Assembly (NCBI GenBank): GCA_013433145.1
Contig: CM024175.1
Location: 5,874,516 to 5,938,515, forward strand
Length of the DNA stretch: 64,000 nucleotides
Source of the DNA: Ascaris suum
Lineage: Eukaryota > Nematoda > Chromadorea > Rhabditida > Ascarididae
Direction of reading: 5' to 3'
How positions within the stretch are numbered: position 1 is the stretch's first letter; every line of letters starts with the position of its first letter. Positions 59,423 to 64,000 of this stretch are shown here, piece after piece. A model generated the notes under the pieces. It saw only the letters and a program-made list of their open reading frames with translations, was not told the origin of the DNA and did not search any database. A program made the position numbers and the translations under genes.

Positions 59423-59640
59423 TCAAATCTCAAATTCAGAGCTAGGCTCAAGAAAAGTTGGAGGCATGTGAATTTGCTTAGAAATTTGAATGTACTTTGC
59501 GGCCACATAGGTCGCATTTAAAATCGTATCATATGTAAAAGTGACATTTTGCTGATATGCATGGCTGTCGGGATTCGGCACGAATGTGCGCGTATTGTTG
59601 CACGCTTTGATATTTGTTGACAAATTAGAGACTGACTGGT
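59423..59640 (-). CDS. Terminal exon of a secreted or ectodomain protein rich in N-glycosylation sites
   Basis: After a strong acceptor (aatctcacttttcag) the frame runs 71 residues to TGA. It contains four sequons (NLS, NNT, NVT, NAT), one Cys (IKACNN) and an aromatic-rich segment (HAYQQNVTFTYDTILNATYV), then HMPPTFLEPSSEFEI. No membrane helix is seen in this exon. A possible short exon just upstream (ATG at 59808, donor ttt|gtgagc) is in the wrong phase, so the upstream structure is unresolved. The family is not recognised. Sequon density and composition make a real extracellular protein likely. Confidence 0.45.
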
Positions 59641-61029
59641 CTGAAAAGTGAGATTGCAAAAAAGTACACCACATGAGGTTTGCCATGCTTGTTCGTTTGC
59701 TGCATATATGCTCACAAAGACAAAATCAGTCTGCTTGCTGCAAGACGGGTGCAAAATTAGCACGCATTGCATGAAGACTCGCCAGGCATAAGTTGCACGT
59801 GAAAGCATATTTTGAGAGATATGTAAGTGTCAGCAATTCCTTAAAATGTCGATGTGCAATTTAAGTGAAGGCAAAACTTCATCCTATACCCTTTGTGCAA
59901 TTTAAACCTAATTAGTGCGCAATTAATACCTAGTGAGTTCCACATTTCCGATCTCTATCGTTATTCGGTCAAAACTAACCACAGACGAACAGGCGGCATA
60001 CAGATGACGCGTATGTTGTGCACGTATGCAGGTATACACAAATACGCACATTCCAGCACAACTCTTGTTAAGCTTTGCGATGATCTTAAGCGTGAGGATA
60101 AGACAACGCACCTAACGAACGAAATATGCTTTGTTTGAAATGTTTCTGTAATAGAGAATATTGCAAGCAACGACCATGAGTGCATCCATTTTAGAGTAAC
60201 TTCATTTGCAAATACTATGCGGAGGAATAAGAGGACTTGTGAGGTATAACTGTGAAGAACCTAACATTCTGTTCTCTCAGCATGACTGGCACGACCTCGA
60301 TGGAGCAATAGCATTTAGTAGGTGCTCTCGGCAGTGTATTGGATAGGGGAACGTTAAAGGATTGCAAAGTGCCAAGAGGAGGTGAAGACGTCATAATTGG
60401 TATGTATCAGAAGAAATAATGGTGATAACTCATTAGTCTCAATGATTAGGTAAGATGTAACAAGTCTGCACATTGCTTGTCGGTGTGGTGCTAGACTATC
60501 CTTTAGGCCACGACGAGTATTTGAGTTTTGTTTGTGCTAGTGCTGGCTGAGTTCCCAAGGCCTTCACAGATTCGCAGTATGGTTTCGCTCAAGCAGACCA
60601 TGCCTTGTCTTCCTTTCTAAAGTGCATTACACAAGCGATATCATGGCCGTATAGAACGATTACCCCACGTCCCCTCTATCTTTCCGTATCTTGGAAGCGC
60701 ATATCTGGACGTTGCTTTGCGTTTCGTCGCATGTCTTGCGTCTCATACTGATGCATTGCCGATGTTTTCTATCACTTTCTTGCAGTTTAAAAAAAAATGA
60801 TTTCCTTCCGTTCTACCACTTTAGAGCGCTGAAGTAAATAAATAAATTATTTGAAGCCCATTAGAATGCCGACTTTCAAACCGCTTTTAAATGGCAATGT
60901 CTCTTATGCTCGTGGGAATATGTGCCCTTCCTCATACGACCTTTGGATAGATGGTCTTCAAGGATTTCGTTTAACAGTGAAAACAAACATGTCCGTCCCC
61001 AGACTATGCACGTTCGAAGAATGCGACTT
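59641..61029. other. No supported gene
   Basis: Only short frames without splice support are seen. A short A-run lies near 60790. Confidence 0.4.
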
Positions 61030-61400
61030 GGAAATGTAAGCGAGACAGAATCCCAGTGCGCTTCAATGTCAGACAGGAATACGGAATGGAACGAAGGCAT
61101 CACAGTCTAGTCGTAGTTAACATGATTCATGCAAACGCACTTAGAGCAGCCTATCGATTGCGAACAACAAGACACTCCTCCGCTCACTTCCAACCGAATA
61201 GCTGGTGAAATCGTTGAATGCAGTAGTATTTCAAATTTTAGAACATTTCGGTCGCCTTTTTTGATCCGGCGGACGATTTCGCTTTTGGACACAGGGAAAT
61301 CTTGTTCTGCTTCAAGAAGCTAAAATGCTGCCATTCGGTGTTCAAAACCTTGCGAATAATACCACTCGTACAATCTTCTAAAACAGTTTCCTTCTTTCGT
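61030..61400. repeat. Diverged duplicated segment, copy A
   Basis: Similar in order and spacing to 62045-62470. Shared blocks include acggaatggaac, atgattcatgcaaacgc, and later ttcaaaacc...aataataccactc. Neither strand keeps a conserved reading frame between the two copies. Confidence 0.6.
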
Positions 61401-62044
61401 CATTGTGTGATCTGACCGGATGTAAATTGCGTGAGAAATTTTCAATGCAGAAAAATGTTCGTGGTGCCGTTAGAGGTGAACGAATCAAACTGAAAATTAC
61501 TGTGGAAGTTCTGTCTTGACTAACATTACGGCCATCGCATTTAATGTCCCTAAGTTAGGTGATTCTTGCATTGAAACTTCTGAAAGATAAGCATACATTT
61601 AGACTCACACTAGCGCGTATTTGTAAAGACGCAGACAAATGGGTATTTCATTGGTGCAACCTGTAAGTACAGAAAAGTGAGTGGCACGACAGGGCAGAAA
61701 ATACAGATCCAGGTTTCCTTGCTTCTTTTGAAAATCTGTACACTGGATGCGGAATGCTATACAAATTTGGCTTCTTTGGATGAAAAAGCAAACAGGATGG
61801 CCAGATTTATTGGATCAGAGCAGTCTATATACAAAACTGCGAGAATAACCAAAACTCGACCACAGTGAAATAGGCAATTTTCTCGAGCTATGTTTCTGCT
61901 CATGAATGAAGTAACTAACCGTCGCAATAAAGAATGCATTAGAAGAAACGGAAAAGTATGGTCAGCTTTATAATTACATATGAAAAGACAGTTTTACCAG
62001 TTAAAAAAATCAAATATGTTTATTTTTAGGAATGTGAGTTTAAA
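61401..62044. other. Spacer between the two duplicated segments
   Basis: No gene is seen. Overlapping 60-63 codon frames on both strands at 61677-61939 are not supported. Confidence 0.4.
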
Positions 62045-62470
62045 GAACGCGGCGCTAAATGTGAATAGGAAAGAAACAGAATGCGCTTCGCTATTAGAGA
62101 TGAAAACGGAATGGAACAAAGACATCACCATCTAATCTCATATGAAATGATTCATGCAAACGCGATCAGGGCAGCCGAGATGGCTATCGACGGTGAGCGG
62201 CAAAACCGCTCTCTAGTTACATCCCAACAAATACCAACGAAATCATTGAGTGCGATGGTATTTCAAGTTCTGGATCATTTTGATGCGATTATGTGCTCCA
62301 CTGGCAGATTTTCGTCGTGGGCGTGTGAGAACGTGCTTGTGTTTGAAGAAATTGGCTTAGCTTTTGTTCTTCTTTGAGAGTCAGCTTGAATACTTCTTTC
62401 CATGAACGATAGAAACTACTTCAAAACCACTTTGCGATATAATAATACCGCTCTATTTCAAGTACGTGGT
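62045..62470. repeat. Diverged duplicated segment, copy B
   Basis: Partner of 61030-61400, about 1 kb away in the same orientation. The 98-codon plus-strand frame at 62081-62377 is not preserved in copy A, which argues against coding. Confidence 0.6.
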
Positions 62471-64000
62471 CAAATATTTCTTCGGAGACGCCGAGAACGC
62501 TTGCAAGGCAGGATATGCTAATAAACGAAACAAGCGAAATTGTTCAATAGTACTTATGTGGTAAATGTTCAGTATGTAATTATGATAAAACATCCTAAAA
62601 ATGGCTTTTCAGCAAACTCCGTAAAGGAGGAAATTGAGAGCAAATGTTGTTTTGAACGACTGCGACGTTAGCACGTCTCTTCGTGAAGTCTACGGTAACA
62701 GTGCATTAGTGCATTAATGCATATTAAAAGCTGCGCAGCAGTGGTCGCCTCACGATCGAAAGTTGTAATGCAAAGAAAGGTATTAGAGAAAGTTGCAGAA
62801 AAAAATACACTGCACTGGAATGGACCATCTCTACAAGTTATTACTCTTGGGAGCAATAAAAAACATTCTATCATAGAATTCCTCTGCAATGAACAAATAA
62901 TATTTATATTGGAACGAAATGAGGCAATCGACGAAGTTTTCTTTCATATTTCGTGCTTACAACATTGCACTTGGCACGAGTATTTACGTAATTCGAGGAG
63001 GTGACCGAATAACAAAACAGTTGCCGATGAATCGAAAAGCTGATGGTGCGTCGGGAGGGTGGAGTTGTTGAATGATGTTGATGAAGCGAAAGAATGCTAT
63101 GTTATGTCTTGTATCCTATGCATGTTGTAGACATGCATGAACTCACTGCATGCTGTCGCACTCTTTTGATATATCTTCCCCCCCCCCTTTTCCCCTGCAT
63201 GTTTCACCAAGTGAATAAATGGATAACTTGTTGACAAGATGCTCCAGCATGCGCTTTTATAGCACCACTTTGCCCTCCCGGTTCACTGCTCACCAGTAAA
63301 TATCGAAGTAAAGAAGTATGGAAATTTGCAAATAACTACACTTTCGCCCGACCCGCTGTAATTGGCCTTCAATCTTGAGCACCAATATCTTCTTTCGAAG
63401 TTGGTAGATCACTTTAAAAGTTGTCATGAGAGCTTCGAGTTGAGCGTGGATTATTCCCATGAGATTTTATAGCTCTCAATGGTTCTTAAGCTGAAACAAC
63501 TCAGAGGCAGAGAGACACATGCGTTCTTTGTTTAAAGATTGAAATAACATTTCATAGGCAGTATCAATAATATCGTATAAGGTGTATGAGCTGGTAGCGA
63601 AGTAAAAGCAGTCGGCACGACTGCACGCAAATGCAAACGGAACAAAGAGTTTGATGATCGGCAGATCACAAATGTAGTTAATAGGAATTCAGTTGGCGTA
63701 CATAGAAGAATTGCAGACAGTAAATTGCCAGGGCGTCAAAAACGTGAACAAGCAGGCTACATAAACGCACCCCAAACCGTTAAACCCTGACTTCGACTGT
63801 TGAAATGTGACTTCGTTCTTGATGGTTGTATTTCGTCTCCTGTGGGTTCATAGTGTATCATCAGCGTAGAATGTGTCGTTCGATAATAATAGCCTAGCGT
63901 AACGTCGTTTTAACTGCTGACGTTGAAATTTTCTTTGTGCGAGAACTGTGTTACACAAACAGCAGATTGCTGTTGTTCGTGATGGCATGCAATGTCGTTA
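62471..64000. other. No supported gene
   Basis: Opposing frames at 62668-62889 (-, Cys-rich) and 62717-63004 (+) overlap and neither has splice or domain support. A C-run lies near 63179-63188. Confidence 0.4.

Noticed and set aside
1..64000. tRNA genes, rRNA and CRISPR arrays
   Set aside because: No cloverleaf with paired A and B boxes, no rRNA core sequence and no regularly spaced identical repeats were found by eye; a tRNAscan or Rfam run would be decisive.

Overview
This window is AT-rich eukaryotic DNA carrying small, widely spaced, intron-containing genes, and it reads as a nematode chromosome segment. Splice acceptors follow the nematode TTTTCAG form. Several start codons sit directly behind an acceptor-like AG, as expected for spliced-leader trans-splicing. 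Gene content includes a nematode-style serpentine receptor, a nematode-type cytochrome c, a cathepsin F-like protease and an RTE-clade retrotransposon. The long introns and the decayed non-LTR elements fit a parasitic clade V (strongylid or hookworm-like) genome better than the compact Caenorhabditis genome. That placement is inference; nothing here names a species.

Layout from left to right. 0-12 kb: one partial exon at the left edge, several weak candidate exons, and the well-supported 3' end of a plus-strand gene (11.13-11.75 kb) whose last coding exon holds a single codon. 12.9-19.3 kb (+): a multi-exon rhodopsin-like chemoreceptor. 19.6-23.8 kb (-): a multi-pass membrane protein with an S/T/E-rich cytoplasmic tail, tail to tail with the receptor. 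25.8-28.5 kb (-): a four-exon gene of unknown family. 32.0-40.0 kb (-): the best gene in the window, an eight-exon cathepsin F-like cysteine protease with all splice phases resolved and an N-terminal type II membrane anchor. A small three-helix membrane protein gene is nested on the opposite strand in its fourth intron (35.85-36.33 kb), and decayed LINE 3' ends lie in and around it. 42.1-42.5 kb (-): a Cys-containing exon pair. 48.7-50.7 kb (+): complete two-exon cytochrome c. 55.1-55.3 kb (-): a single-pass membrane protein exon. 56.1-58.8 kb (+): a 5'-truncated, frameshifted RTE retrotransposon ending in an AAATAAAT tail. 59.4-59.6 kb (-): a secreted-type exon rich in N-glycosylation sequons. 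61-62.5 kb: two diverged copies of one non-coding segment.

The genes do not form a pathway or operon. The most notable architecture is the 32-40 kb locus, with its membrane-anchored papain-family protease, antisense nested gene and LINE remnants. Smaller oddities are three 17-19 bp near-perfect short hairpins, a GC-rich structured island inside an intron, and a probable GC-AG intron in the receptor. Gene models were built by eye from reading frame, splice-site and phase agreement. Functions are given only where motifs are visible.
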